Below, in pieces: positions 50,951 to 60,475 of a stretch of DNA of 62,631 nucleotides. Position 1 is the stretch's first letter. Each line of letters opens with the position of its first letter. Origin of the DNA: Bacteroidota bacterium (GTDB lineage Bacteria; Bacteroidota; Ignavibacteria; Palsa-1295); assembly GCA_030706385.1 (NCBI GenBank), contig JAUZOQ010000007.1, positions 1 to 62,631 of the forward strand, given 5' to 3'. Made by a program: the position numbers and the translations under genes. The notes beneath the pieces were generated by a model, which worked only from the letters and a program-made list of their open reading frames with translations, made no database searches and was not told where the DNA came from.

Positions 50951-53287
50951 ATGGCAAAATCATTAGTAATCGTCGAATCTCCTTCAAAGGCTAAGACGAT
51001 CAATAAATACCTTGGCTCCGGCTACGTCGTCGAAGCCTCGGTAGGGCATATCAAAGATCTTCCCAAATCAAAACTTGGTATCGATTTCGAGAACGGGTAT
51101 TTGCCACAGTATGTAACGGTCAAGGGAAAAAAAGATATTCTTGATAAACTTAAGAAACTTGCAGCATCGAGCAAAGAAGTCCTGATCGCAACCGATCCGG
51201 ACCGGGAAGGCGAAGCTATTGCGTATCATATATTGCACGAGATCGAATCGAAGAATAAGAATATTAAGCGTGTGCTTTTCTCCGAGATCACAAAAGCGGG
51301 TATTCAAGAAGCGATGAAGCATCCGCGTGATGTCGATGTTGCGCTTTTCGATGCCCAACAAGCGCGTCGTGTCATGGATCGCATTATCGGTTACCAGGTT
51401 TCGCCGATCCTCTGGAAAGCATTTATCGGTCAAAGAACAGAGTCGCTTTCTGCAGGCAGAGTACAGACTGTTGCGCTACGGCTAATCTGTGAGCGAGAAG
51501 AGGCTATCGAACGTTTTCAACCTATCCATTATTGGAATCTTTGGGCTGATTTTACAACTGCAACAACGGAGTTTCCTATCCATGCGAAGCTTATCTCCGT
51601 CGACTCCATCGAATTTAAGAATCCCGAGGGAAGTGCGCAGGACCTTCCTGAAGATTTAAAGAATCGCTATATCGGCGATGCGAAAACTGCTACCGGATAT
51701 GCACGCGATGCACAGGAGAAAACATACCGGATCGCTTCGCTGGCGATGCGTGAAGTCAGACGCAACGCTCCGCCGCCGTTCATTACCAGCTCTTTACAAA
51801 CCGCTGCGAGCGCGAATCTTCGGTTCAACCCTAAGAAGACAATGATGCTTGCGCAGCGGCTCTATGAGGGTGTTGAGTTGGGAGATGAAGGCTTAACCGG
51901 ACTTATTACTTACATGCGTACCGATTCAACGAGAATCTCCGTTGAGGCGCGCAATCAATCGATAGCGTATATCGAAAAGAATTTCGGGAAAGAGTATGTT
52001 GGCGCTGAACGCAAAGAGAAAAAGAGTAAGAATGCTCAGGAAGCTCATGAGTGTATCCGGCCTACGAATCCAGCTCTAGATCCGAAATCCGTGCGGAAGT
52101 ATCTTGAAACTCAGGATAAAGACATGGCTGCACTCTACGAACTTATTTGGCAGCGCTTCATTGCCTCGCAAATGACATCGGCTATCTTCGACCAGACGAC
52201 GGTAGAACTTGAATCGGACAATACGACAGGAAGCAAGTACCGCTTCCGTGCGACGGGTTCGGTTCTGAAATTCCGCGGATACTTGCAGCTCTTAGATGAT
52301 TCGGAAGAGAATGGCGATAAGAATACAGATGATGCAGATCGCCGGCTGCCTGCAGGGATAAAGGAAAATCAAACAGCAAATATCGAAGCTCCGAGTTTGC
52401 AGGAAAGCGAAACGAAAGCACCACCGAGATTTTCCGAGAGTACACTCGTGAAGGAATTGGAGTCGCTTGGTATTGGAAGACCTTCCACGTATGCCAGCAT
52501 CGTTGGTACCATTCAAGATCGAAGTTATGTGGAGCAACGCGAACGCAGGCTCTATCCAACAGAACTCGGAAGAAATGTCAATCGTATTCTAATAAAGAGT
52601 TTTCCGGAAATCTTTAACGTAGATTTTACGGCAAAAATGGAGGAAGAACTGGATACGATCGCTTCACGCGAGCATACGTATGCGAGCGTAATGGGTGATT
52701 TCTATATTCCTTTTAAGGCCGTGCTCGATCGTGCTGACGAACGTCTTTCTGAGGATCTTCCAAAATTCAAATGTCCGGAATGCGGTTCGGACGATGTTGA
52801 GCTCAAGCAAGGATGGTTCGGATTCTATATCGAGTGTCGTAACTGTCAGAAGAAAACCTCGGTGAAATCCCTGAATCGACCCGAACCTGAGAAATTGGGA
52901 GAGGTTTGTCCCGAATGTAAGGAAGGCGAGCTTTTGCTTCGTTCAAGCCGTTTTGGCAAATTCATTGGGTGCAGCCGGTATCCAGCGTGCAAGTACACTC
53001 GACAAATTCCAAGCGGGATCAAATGCCCCAAATGCAAAACCGGGGATATCGTACAACGCAAGGGCGGAAAGGCAAAAAGAACATTTTACGGTTGTTCGAA
53101 CTATCCTGACTGCGATTTCATTAGTAATGACAAGCCGGTTAACAAGGATTGCCCCTCCTGCGGTAATAACTGGCTGGCAACGAAATGGAGCCGGACGCAA
53201 GGCAATTTCTTGAAATGCCCGAACTGCAAGAAAGCTTTTACGGAAGATCTGCTGGAATTCGCGGCGGAAGAAGAAGTTACGAAGTAA
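50951..53287 (+). CDS. topA: DNA topoisomerase I
   Basis: Relaxes negative supercoils (type IA). TOPRIM domain at the start (SLVIVESPSKAKTI; TDPDREGEA at 81-89), catalytic Tyr321 in GLITYMRTDSTRIS, and C-terminal region with four zinc-ribbon modules between about residues 610 and 765 (CPECGSDDVE, CPECKEGELLL ... C, CPKCKTGDIVQ ... C, CPSCGNNWLA ... CPNC). 778 residues, normal for a Bacteroidota-like TopA with four ribbons. Confidence 0.96.
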   Translation: MAKSLVIVESPSKAKTINKYLGSGYVVEASVGHIKDLPKSKLGIDFENGYLPQYVTVKGKKDILDKLKKLAASSKEVLIATDPDREGEAIAYHILHEIESKNKNIKRVLFSEITKAGIQEAMKHPRDVDVALFDAQQARRVMDRIIGYQVSPILWKAFIGQRTESLSAGRVQTVALRLICEREEAIERFQPIHYWNLWADFTTATTEFPIHAKLISVDSIEFKNPEGSAQDLPEDLKNRYIGDAKTATGYARDAQEKTYRIASLAMREVRRNAPPPFITSSLQTAASANLRFNPKKTMMLAQRLYEGVELGDEGLTGLITYMRTDSTRISVEARNQSIAYIEKNFGKEYVGAERKEKKSKNAQEAHECIRPTNPALDPKSVRKYLETQDKDMAALYELIWQRFIASQMTSAIFDQTTVELESDNTTGSKYRFRATGSVLKFRGYLQLLDDSEENGDKNTDDADRRLPAGIKENQTANIEAPSLQESETKAPPRFSESTLVKELESLGIGRPSTYASIVGTIQDRSYVEQRERRLYPTELGRNVNRILIKSFPEIFNVDFTAKMEEELDTIASREHTYASVMGDFYIPFKAVLDRADERLSEDLPKFKCPECGSDDVELKQGWFGFYIECRNCQKKTSVKSLNRPEPEKLGEVCPECKEGELLLRSSRFGKFIGCSRYPACKYTRQIPSGIKCPKCKTGDIVQRKGGKAKRTFYGCSNYPDCDFISNDKPVNKDCPSCGNNWLATKWSRTQGNFLKCPNCKKAFTEDLLEFAAEEEVTK

Positions 53288-53385
53288 CTCATACAGCTTT
53301 CGATCAAAGCAGTAATTGTCTCAATACTTGGACTCGTACTGCTAGTTTCGTCGAAGGAATACTATTCTATGGGTTAACCCATTGA

Positions 53386-54333
53386 ATGACAATGAAGACT
53401 GATTTCGAAAAAGATTTTCCCGCATGGCTTGAATCCTTCTTGGATCATCTCTCTCACGAACGTGGCGCAAGCAAAGGGACTCTCTCCACCTATGCGGCCG
53501 ATCTTCAGGAGTTTTATCATATAATTTGCGCGGAAGGATTAACTCTAACCGGATCCCAATCTGATATCGGACCGCTTCGCGTATATCTTCAAGTTCTTTC
53601 CGAAACCAAGAATAAACACGGCAAGCCACTGGTTTCTCAATCGATCTCCAGAAAACTTTCGACTGTTCGTTCATTCCTACGCTTCCTCGCAAACCAGGGA
53701 ATTTTCACCATGAATGCCGGTCGGCTTATCAAGAGCCCGAAAGGTGCAAAGCGGCTACCAGGAGTTGTATCTGAACGAGCCGCTTCCCAGGCGTTGGCTG
53801 GGCCGGACCAATCAACACCGACCGGGCTTCGTGACCTGGCGATGCTCGAACTCCTGTATTCCAGTGGCCTACGGCGAGCTGAATTGAGCAGTATTAGCAC
53901 CAACGATCTTAACCTGACTGATGGGACGGTCCGAGTTCTCGGGAAGGGAAGCAAGGTTCGGATTGTGCCAATAGGTTCGAAAGCAATCGAAGCAATTAAG
54001 AAATACATGCCTGTTCGGCAGGAATTCGGCGAGATTCCTGATAAATCGGCACTATTTTTGCTTATAAATGGTAAACGCATGACTCCCGGAGCTGTTTATC
54101 ATATCGTGAAGAAGTACTTTCATGGCGTCCAAGATGTCGGTCGAAGCCATCCCCATATGCTGCGGCATTCTTTCGCGACTCACCTTCTCGACCATGGAGC
54201 AGAAATCCGCGCAGTTCAGGAAATGCTTGGTCATTCATCGCTTCGGACAACACAGCGATATACCCATCTTACCGTTGACCGGCTGAAGCAGGCCTATGAC
54301 TCCGCCCATCCAAGAAGCGGCGATGGGTCGTAG
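53386..54333 (+). CDS. xerD: Tyrosine recombinase XerC/XerD
   Basis: Resolves chromosome dimers at dif with a partner recombinase. SAM-like N-terminal domain (FLDHLSHERGASKGTLSTYAADL) and catalytic domain with Arg163 (SSGLRRAEL), Lys188 (GKGSK), His257 and Arg260 (HMLRHSFATHLL), His283 (LGHSS) and nucleophile Tyr292 (TQRYTHL). 315 residues. A housekeeping copy between topA and hpf, with no phage or integron context. XerC versus XerD cannot be told safely. Confidence 0.88.
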   Translation: MTMKTDFEKDFPAWLESFLDHLSHERGASKGTLSTYAADLQEFYHIICAEGLTLTGSQSDIGPLRVYLQVLSETKNKHGKPLVSQSISRKLSTVRSFLRFLANQGIFTMNAGRLIKSPKGAKRLPGVVSERAASQALAGPDQSTPTGLRDLAMLELLYSSGLRRAELSSISTNDLNLTDGTVRVLGKGSKVRIVPIGSKAIEAIKKYMPVRQEFGEIPDKSALFLLINGKRMTPGAVYHIVKKYFHGVQDVGRSHPHMLRHSFATHLLDHGAEIRAVQEMLGHSSLRTTQRYTHLTVDRLKQAYDSAHPRSGDGS

Positions 54334-54373
54334 AACGATTTTCCCAAAATTCACAACTAGGAGATAATTGAAT

Positions 54374-54697
54374 ATGAATATACAAATCTCAAACAGACAC
54401 GAATCGGCCGATGGCCACATTAAGACATTTGTGGAGAATGAATTGGCAACACTACAGAGTAAATATGAAATACTCGGGGCCGACGTTATTCTAGATAGGG
54501 AAGGACATGCCAACGTCCAATACAGTGCAGAGATCAATCTCAAGGTCAGAGGTACCACTCTTCATGCCAAAGAGTCTTCGGAAGATGTCGGGAAATCGAT
54601 CGACCTTGTAGTCAAAACTCTGGAAAAACAATTGAAAAAACACCGGGATTTACAGACCACCTCTCCAGAATTGATTCGAAAAGCAATTGAGAAATAG
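54374..54697 (+). CDS. hpf: Ribosome hibernation promoting factor (short HPF)
   Basis: Binds the 30S subunit decoding region and inactivates ribosomes in stationary phase. ATG 54374 (a TTG two codons upstream is less likely), with AGGAG 9 bases before. 107 residues: short-form HPF/YfiA (IQISNRHESADGHIKTFVENEL, ADVILDREGHANVQYSAEINL, LHAKESSEDVGKSIDLVVKTLEKQLKKHRD). Followed by hprK, a frequent pairing. Confidence 0.93.
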   Translation: MNIQISNRHESADGHIKTFVENELATLQSKYEILGADVILDREGHANVQYSAEINLKVRGTTLHAKESSEDVGKSIDLVVKTLEKQLKKHRDLQTTSPELIRKAIEK

Positions 54698-54741
54698 GCG
54701 GGACATCCTCAACACGATCATTGTTTACCTGTGCTACAGAA

Positions 54742-54802
54742 AATTGAGAATTGTGGATTGCAGAGATATCCATTCTTCGTCCACAATTCTCAATTCACAA
54801 TT
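54742..54802. repeat. 16-bp inverted repeat and 14-bp dispersed repeat before hprK
   Basis: AATTGAGAATTGTGGA (54742-54757) pairs perfectly with 54780-54795, 22-base loop. The 3' arm overlaps CTCAATTCACAATT (54789-54802), which also occurs before fumC (28821-28834). Hairpin could terminate hpf transcription weakly or act in the hprK leader. Confidence 0.5.
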
Positions 54803-54815
54803 GTCAATTCGTTGA

Positions 54816-55856
54816 ATGCCCGAAGAAACCCCCAAGCCGGCGTGGCTCAATTATAAACCGCTACAAAAGGAATCGATCAGCGTTAAGTTCTTCTTCGAAG
54901 AGATGAAGGACCGCTTCAAGTTACGTCTGCTTGCAGGTTCTAAAGGACTGGAAAAGCGTATAACGGATAAGAATCTGCATCGGCCCGGTCTTGCCCTTGC
55001 CGGATATGTTGGACTTTTTACCTTTCACCGCGTTCAGATCTTCGGCAATACCGAACTCTATTACCTCCACTCGCTCTCGGATGAGGATAGAATCAAAGCA
55101 TTCAGTACGCTGGCATCCTTCAGTATTCCCTGCATTGTTATTACCAATAGCAATGAGTTCGATCCCAACCTGATCGCACTTTGCGAGGAGTATGGGATAC
55201 CGACATTCCTCACGCCGATTGAAACCACGAAAGCGATCTATTTCATCAGCGATTTTCTTGACGATCAATTTAATCTTCATACGAGCATTCACGGCTCCTT
55301 TATTGACGTTTACGGCGTTGGTATACTCTTTGTCGGCAAATCGAGTGTGGGAAAAAGCGAAGTCGCTCTTGATCTGATCGAACGGGGTCACCGGTTAGTC
55401 GCCGATGACGTCGTCGTTGTCACCCAAAAAGGAGAAGGTATCCTTATGGGCTCCGGAACGGAGCTTGGCGGGCATTTCATGGAGATTCGCGGTTTGGGCA
55501 TTATCAATGTCCGCGAAATGTTCGGAATCCGCGCAATTCGATTCCAAAAGCGAGTGGAAGTCATTGTTGAGCTTGAAGTTTGGGACGATAAGGCCGTCTA
55601 TACCCGGACTGGGTTGGATGAATCGGTGGTGCAGATCTTGGGAGTCGAGGTGCAGCATCTGAAATTGCCGATTATCCCAGGAAAAAATATTACGGTTATC
55701 TCGGAAGTCATAGCACTGAATTATTTGCTCAAGCATTATGGCTATGATGCCTCTTCAGAATTTGCAAAGAATCTGGAGCATAAGATTGCCATTAAGTCCG
55801 AAGATGGGGGAGCCACCGAGCGGGTAACACCATACTTCGAACATGATTTTGAATAA
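54816..55856 (+). CDS. hprK: HPr kinase/phosphorylase
   Basis: Phosphorylates and dephosphorylates Ser46 of HPr in carbon regulation. 346 residues. N-terminal domain, then His159 (IHGSFIDVYG), P-loop GKSSVGKS (174-181), VADDVVV and the HprK signature EIRGLGIINVREMFG. No PTS genes or HPr in the window. In Bacteroidota-like lineages without a full PTS its role is unclear. Complete and catalytic residues intact. Confidence 0.93.
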   Translation: MPEETPKPAWLNYKPLQKESISVKFFFEEMKDRFKLRLLAGSKGLEKRITDKNLHRPGLALAGYVGLFTFHRVQIFGNTELYYLHSLSDEDRIKAFSTLASFSIPCIVITNSNEFDPNLIALCEEYGIPTFLTPIETTKAIYFISDFLDDQFNLHTSIHGSFIDVYGVGILFVGKSSVGKSEVALDLIERGHRLVADDVVVVTQKGEGILMGSGTELGGHFMEIRGLGIINVREMFGIRAIRFQKRVEVIVELEVWDDKAVYTRTGLDESVVQILGVEVQHLKLPIIPGKNITVISEVIALNYLLKHYGYDASSEFAKNLEHKIAIKSEDGGATERVTPYFEHDFE

Positions 55857-55883
55857 TGTATTTCTTTTCACAAAGTAACTAGT

Positions 55884-57668
55884 ATGAAAAAATCACTCTC
55901 TCTATTTCTAGTTGTATCATCGATATCATTGCTATTAACTTCCTGCGGCAAAAAAGGTGAGGAGCCTGGGAATAAGTTCGGACTCTCGACGAAGAATAAC
56001 GTAGTCTGGTGGATTGCAGCTGACATTACGAATATTGTACCCCCCTTAGCACACGATGCTGCTGCACAGTATGCCTACCCACTCATATGGGAGCCCCTCA
56101 ACGGAACAAATGCCCGGACCCAGGAGCTTATCGCCGGTCTGGCCAGTCTTCCAGAAATTTCTTCGGATCACTTAACCTACACCTATACGATCAACCCGGC
56201 TGCGAAATTCAGCGATGGAGTTCCATTTACCGGAGAAGATGTCATTTTCAGCTTTAAGTGTGTAATGAATCCGAGGCAGATCGAGACAACGCAAACACGA
56301 AGTGTGGTGACATCAGTCGATAGCATTACCTTCGTTAATGGAGATAAGATGAAGGTTGCGTTCCATTTGAACAAGCCCTATTTCCAAATGGATATCGTCT
56401 TGGGTGGCGGATATGTCTCGATGTTGCCGAAGCACATCTTCGATCCCCACAACCTGACCGATAAAATGGATTGGGTAGAAATGAAGAGCGACAATCCGAA
56501 AAATCCTGTCTTTCAGCAAGAGGCTGATGAATTCAAAGATCCTGCAAAAATCCGCGATCCCAAAATGATGATCGGAACCGGAGCTTACTTATACGGCGAG
56601 TGGAAAACCAATGATCATATTTCCTTCAAGAAGAACCCGAATTATTGGGGAAAAGATATTCCATGGAGCGAAGCATATCCTGATGAGATCACGTTCAAGA
56701 CCATCACCGATAACAATTCGGCTGTGACTGCACTGAAGGCTAAGGACATCGATCTTATGGATATTGTGCCCGCAGCGCTGTTTGTCCAGCTCGATTCGGT
56801 TAAGCAACCATTCATTAAGAAAGATACTGTCTATTACAATAGTAGAGTATTTGTAGAATGGAATGCAGAGCGTCCTCTTTTCAGGGACAAGAAAACACGC
56901 TGGGCACTGAGTCATCTTATCGATAGAGACCTTCTGGTAAAGGAAGTCATGAAAGGGCTTGCCCGGCCGATCAATGGGCCTATTAATTTTACCCAGCCTC
57001 ACTATGATCCTTCGTTGAAGCCGATAACATTCGATCCCGATCTGGCAAAGAAGATGTTAGCTGAGGATGGATGGGGAGATTCTGACGGTGATGGAATACT
57101 CGACAAAGTAATCGATGGCAAGAAGACGCCGTTCCATTTTACGTTCAATATCTATGCGGGAAGTGATGTCGTGAAGCAGGCAGCATTAGTGATAGCAGAA
57201 CAGATGAGGAAGGCAGGAATTCAAGTAGATGTCTCTTCGACTGAATGGAGCGTGTGGATCGAAAATACCCGTACACACAACTATGATGCAGCAATTGCGA
57301 ACCTGTTAGGTAACGCTTCTGAAGATGATCCATATGAACTATGGCATTCTTCTCAGGCGAAGAATAAAGGACAAAATGTGTGGTCATTTATTAATGCCGA
57401 AGCGGATCAAATTCTCACTCAAAATCGGACCGAATTTGATATCAACAAGCGTGATGCCTTGATGAAACGATTTCAGCAGATTGTCTATGATGAAATGCCC
57501 ATCACTCCATTGTGGTCTCCGCCTTTGCGCATTGCCAGAATCGATAGGTTCGACAATGTTGAATTCTTCAAACAGCGCCCGGGCTTCAATGTCCCGTTTT
57601 GGATCGTTCGCGGTTCCGGAATTAAGCCGAAAGCCGGAGCACCTTCGACCGTTCAGCCAAGACCGTAA
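55884..57668 (+). CDS. Peptide-type ABC substrate-binding lipoprotein (SBP_bac_5), third copy
   Basis: 594 residues with lipobox at Cys21 (ISLLLTSCGKKG). Same family as the pair at 23880-27566: FSDGVPFTGEDVIFSFKCVMNP, LPKHIFDPHNL, NSAVTALKAKDIDLM, TRWALSHLIDRDLL, GWGDSDGDGILDKVID. Again no linked permease or ATPase. The stop TAA overlaps the ATG of sixA by one base (TAATG). Confidence 0.9.
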   Translation: MKKSLSLFLVVSSISLLLTSCGKKGEEPGNKFGLSTKNNVVWWIAADITNIVPPLAHDAAAQYAYPLIWEPLNGTNARTQELIAGLASLPEISSDHLTYTYTINPAAKFSDGVPFTGEDVIFSFKCVMNPRQIETTQTRSVVTSVDSITFVNGDKMKVAFHLNKPYFQMDIVLGGGYVSMLPKHIFDPHNLTDKMDWVEMKSDNPKNPVFQQEADEFKDPAKIRDPKMMIGTGAYLYGEWKTNDHISFKKNPNYWGKDIPWSEAYPDEITFKTITDNNSAVTALKAKDIDLMDIVPAALFVQLDSVKQPFIKKDTVYYNSRVFVEWNAERPLFRDKKTRWALSHLIDRDLLVKEVMKGLARPINGPINFTQPHYDPSLKPITFDPDLAKKMLAEDGWGDSDGDGILDKVIDGKKTPFHFTFNIYAGSDVVKQAALVIAEQMRKAGIQVDVSSTEWSVWIENTRTHNYDAAIANLLGNASEDDPYELWHSSQAKNKGQNVWSFINAEADQILTQNRTEFDINKRDALMKRFQQIVYDEMPITPLWSPPLRIARIDRFDNVEFFKQRPGFNVPFWIVRGSGIKPKAGAPSTVQPRP

Positions 57669-58162
57669 TGTTGCTCTATCTTCTTCGTCATGGCATTGCT
57701 GAGGATCATGGCTCACGCGCCGGCGATGCCGAGAGAGAACTTACCGAAGAAGGTAAAGAGAAAACCAGAGCGGCCCTGAATGCAGTAAAAAAGATGAAGT
57801 TCTTTCCGCCGGAACTCGTGCTTTCGAGTCCGCTGATACGCGCACGACAGACAGCTGAGCTTGCAGTTGAAGTCTTTGCCAAAGATGCCGAACTGGATTT
57901 CTCTGACGCATTGGTGCCCATGGCCGAGTTAACAGATACCATGGCGCTCGTCGTCAAATGGTCGAAGAAAGTAAGTCGAATGATGCTCGTTGGGCATGAG
58001 CCGCATCTCTCGGCATTCGGAAGTGCTTTGCTTGGGAGCACAACTCCGGTTATCGAGATGAAGAAAGCTGCGATCGCAAAGTTCGAGCTTACACGACTTG
58101 ATGTTCCAAGAATGCGTGGACAACTCGTTGCGTTGTTTCCGCCGAAGATTGGAAGTATTTAA
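57668..58162 (+). CDS. sixA: Phosphohistidine phosphatase SixA-like
   Basis: 164 residues of the histidine-phosphatase superfamily: RHG motif at the N-terminus (LLYLLRHGIAEDHGSRAGDAERELTEEG) and the second His in MLVGHEPHLSAFGSALLG. Removes phosphate from phosphohistidine on proteins. Translation coupled to the upstream binding protein (TAATG). Confidence 0.88.
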   Translation: MLLYLLRHGIAEDHGSRAGDAERELTEEGKEKTRAALNAVKKMKFFPPELVLSSPLIRARQTAELAVEVFAKDAELDFSDALVPMAELTDTMALVVKWSKKVSRMMLVGHEPHLSAFGSALLGSTTPVIEMKKAAIAKFELTRLDVPRMRGQLVALFPPKIGSI

Positions 58163-58185
58163 ATGAGGTTTGGGAGATAGTTGCC

Positions 58186-58863
58186 ATGGATTGGGTTCTA
58201 AAAACCCGAAAGCATGCTCTGGCTCCCAAACCTCTTTTTTTGGAAATGCCAGAATCACTTAATATCGATATCCCTATCTATCCGCCATCTGCGCGGTTCG
58301 AAGTTGATGCCCGACTCGGAGAAGTCGAATTCGCCTGCGACCTTTCCATATGCAAAGGTGCCTGCTGCACCATGCCCGGCGGGCGCGGGGCTCCGGTATT
58401 AAAAGCCGAGATCTCCGAACTCGAACGAGCTTTCCCGATCGTAAGTAAGTATCTCCCGGAAAAGGCCTTAGAAGCGATTGCGGAGCAGGGAATCTGGAGA
58501 AACGAGATCGATGGTACGTTCACTATCTCAACCATCGGCAGAAGAGAGTGTATCTTTGTACACTGGGAGAATGATATTGCATTTTGTTCGATCCAGACTG
58601 CATTCCGCAAAGGGGAGATCCAAGGCTTCGAAAAACCGATCTCTTGTCATCTCTTTCCCATCAGGATTTATCCCGAGCGGAAGAAGGACACATTCTTTAT
58701 TTGTTATGAAGAGATCGATGAATGCGAAGGGGGTAGGGTCAATGGCAAGAAAGTGCACATGCCGCTTCTGGAATTTCTCAGATCACCTCTGGCTAGAGCA
58801 TTAGGAAAAGAGCGGACAGAGCTACTGATTCAATCTTTTAAGGAAGAACCACCTGCAGCCTAA
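58186..58863 (+). CDS. DUF3109 protein (YkgJ-like Cys cluster)
   Basis: 225 residues. The Cys cluster EFACDLSICKGACCTMPGGRGAPV, followed by CIFVHWENDIAFCSIQTAF and SCHLFPIRI, matches DUF3109, a relative of the YkgJ CxxxCxxCC zinc/iron protein group. The family is common in Bacteroidota and has no settled function. Start ATG 58186, 23 bases after sixA. Confidence 0.85.
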   Translation: MDWVLKTRKHALAPKPLFLEMPESLNIDIPIYPPSARFEVDARLGEVEFACDLSICKGACCTMPGGRGAPVLKAEISELERAFPIVSKYLPEKALEAIAEQGIWRNEIDGTFTISTIGRRECIFVHWENDIAFCSIQTAFRKGEIQGFEKPISCHLFPIRIYPERKKDTFFICYEEIDECEGGRVNGKKVHMPLLEFLRSPLARALGKERTELLIQSFKEEPPAA

Positions 58864-58888
58864 TTTTTAACAATTTATCAGACCACTT

Positions 58889-60475
58889 GTGCTTCAACTT
58901 GACGGTAATTCTCTTTCTATATCTGATGTAGCATCGACATCACGACGAGAGATCGTTGAGTTCTCCTTGTCGACGGCATCTCTCGCTCGAGTTGAGTCTT
59001 CTCGGAAATTAGTTGACAAGTGGGTTGCCGGAGGCGAAACGATCTATGGGATCACTACCGGATTTGGTGAGTTCGCAAATGTTTCGATTCCGCTTGCACA
59101 GATAAAAGAGCTTCAGCAGAATTTGCTGCGTTCCCATTCTGCCGGCGTAGGCATTCCACTTCGCAATGAAGTTGTGCGGGCTATGCTATTACTTCGTGCA
59201 AATGCTCTGGCTAAAGGATATTCCGGAGTTCGCCCTCGTGTAATTGAACAACTACTCACATTCCTGAGGCTTGATCTTCTACCCGTCATTCCATCCCGCG
59301 GAAGCGTTGGCTCATCCGGTGATCTTGCGCCTCTTGCCCATCTCGCCCTTGCGCTTACCGGAGAAGGTTTGATTAGTATTCCCTCAGGGAATGACAGAAA
59401 AGTAGTTGATGCTGAAGAGGCCTTGAAAGAATTTAATATTGCACCGCTGAAACTGGAAGCCAAGGAAGGTCTTGCACTCATCAATGGCACACAGATGATG
59501 TCAGCGATAGGCTGCCTTGCTTTAGACAAAGCACGACGGCTGGCAATGCTCGCTGATGTTTCAGCGTCGATGTCGTTCGAGGCTTTGCGCGCAACCGATA
59601 AAGCATTCAGCCCATACTTCTCTGAGGCGCGGCCGCATATCGGCCAACGCGAAGTAGCCGAGCATATGCTCAGGCTTACACATAACAGCGAAATCCGGAA
59701 TTCACATTTGAAGGATGATCCCCGCGTCCAGGATGCATATTCACTTCGTTGCATTCCGCAGGTGCATGGAGCAGTTAGGGATACAATCAGGTTTGTTGAG
59801 AATGTTCTAGCGACGGAAATAAACTCTGCTACTGATAATCCCTTGATCATTCCGACGCAAGATGGAACTGGAATACATCTTGAAGGTGGGAATTTCCATG
59901 GCGAGCCACTTGCTCTTGCTCTGGATTATCTTGCTATCGCCACGAGTGAGTTGGCAAGTATTAGCGAACGACGCACTGAGCGCCTTGTTAACGGAGCGCT
60001 TTCATTCGGTTTGCCTCGCTTCCTAACACCGAAAGGTGGGCTTCACTCAGGCTTGATGATCGCCCAGTATACTGCTGCATCGCTTGTGAGCGAGAACAAA
60101 GTGCTGTCCCATCCGGCCAGCGTCGATTCAATTCCGACGAGCGCGAACCAGGAAGACCACAACTCTATGGGCTCAGTTGCTGCATTGAAATTGGAGCAAG
60201 TTATCGATAATGTCGAAACCGTTCTTGCCATTGAAATGCTTTGCGCTACGCAGGGAATTGATTTTCTAAAACCCCTCAAACCGGGTGTTGGAAGTGGCGC
60301 AGCACACCGAGCGGTCCGGAGTATTGTCCCCTTTCTCGAAGATGATCGCAATACGTCAACAGATATCGCGAAGGTAAAAGGACTGGTTTCGGATGCTACA
60401 TTTATTTCAAGAATAGAGGGGGAGGTCGCCGGAGTCGACATGAAATCGAACATGCGTCCGCTGAAAAAACAATGA
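58889..60475 (+). CDS. hutH: Histidine ammonia-lyase family enzyme
   Basis: Eliminates ammonia from L-histidine (or a related amino acid) with an MIO cofactor. 528 residues, GTG start 58889. Numbering coincides with the Pseudomonas enzyme: Tyr53 (TIYGITTGFG), His83 (LRSHSAG), MIO motif at 142-144 (GSVGSSGDLAPLAH). The MIO tripeptide is Ser-Ser-Gly instead of the usual Ala-Ser-Gly. NQEDHNSMGS near residue 414 is present. No hutU, hutI or hutG genes are nearby. Ends with ATGA overlap into the ABC membrane gene. Confidence 0.9.
   Translation: MLQLDGNSLSISDVASTSRREIVEFSLSTASLARVESSRKLVDKWVAGGETIYGITTGFGEFANVSIPLAQIKELQQNLLRSHSAGVGIPLRNEVVRAMLLLRANALAKGYSGVRPRVIEQLLTFLRLDLLPVIPSRGSVGSSGDLAPLAHLALALTGEGLISIPSGNDRKVVDAEEALKEFNIAPLKLEAKEGLALINGTQMMSAIGCLALDKARRLAMLADVSASMSFEALRATDKAFSPYFSEARPHIGQREVAEHMLRLTHNSEIRNSHLKDDPRVQDAYSLRCIPQVHGAVRDTIRFVENVLATEINSATDNPLIIPTQDGTGIHLEGGNFHGEPLALALDYLAIATSELASISERRTERLVNGALSFGLPRFLTPKGGLHSGLMIAQYTAASLVSENKVLSHPASVDSIPTSANQEDHNSMGSVAALKLEQVIDNVETVLAIEMLCATQGIDFLKPLKPGVGSGAAHRAVRSIVPFLEDDRNTSTDIAKVKGLVSDATFISRIEGEVAGVDMKSNMRPLKKQ

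Noticed and set aside
53386..54333. Tyrosine recombinase as a sign of a mobile element
   Set aside because: XerC/D type in a housekeeping context (topA, hpf), with no att sites, cargo or transposase genes.
58889..60475. Full histidine utilisation (hut) operon
   Set aside because: Only the lyase is present; neighbours are unrelated membrane genes.
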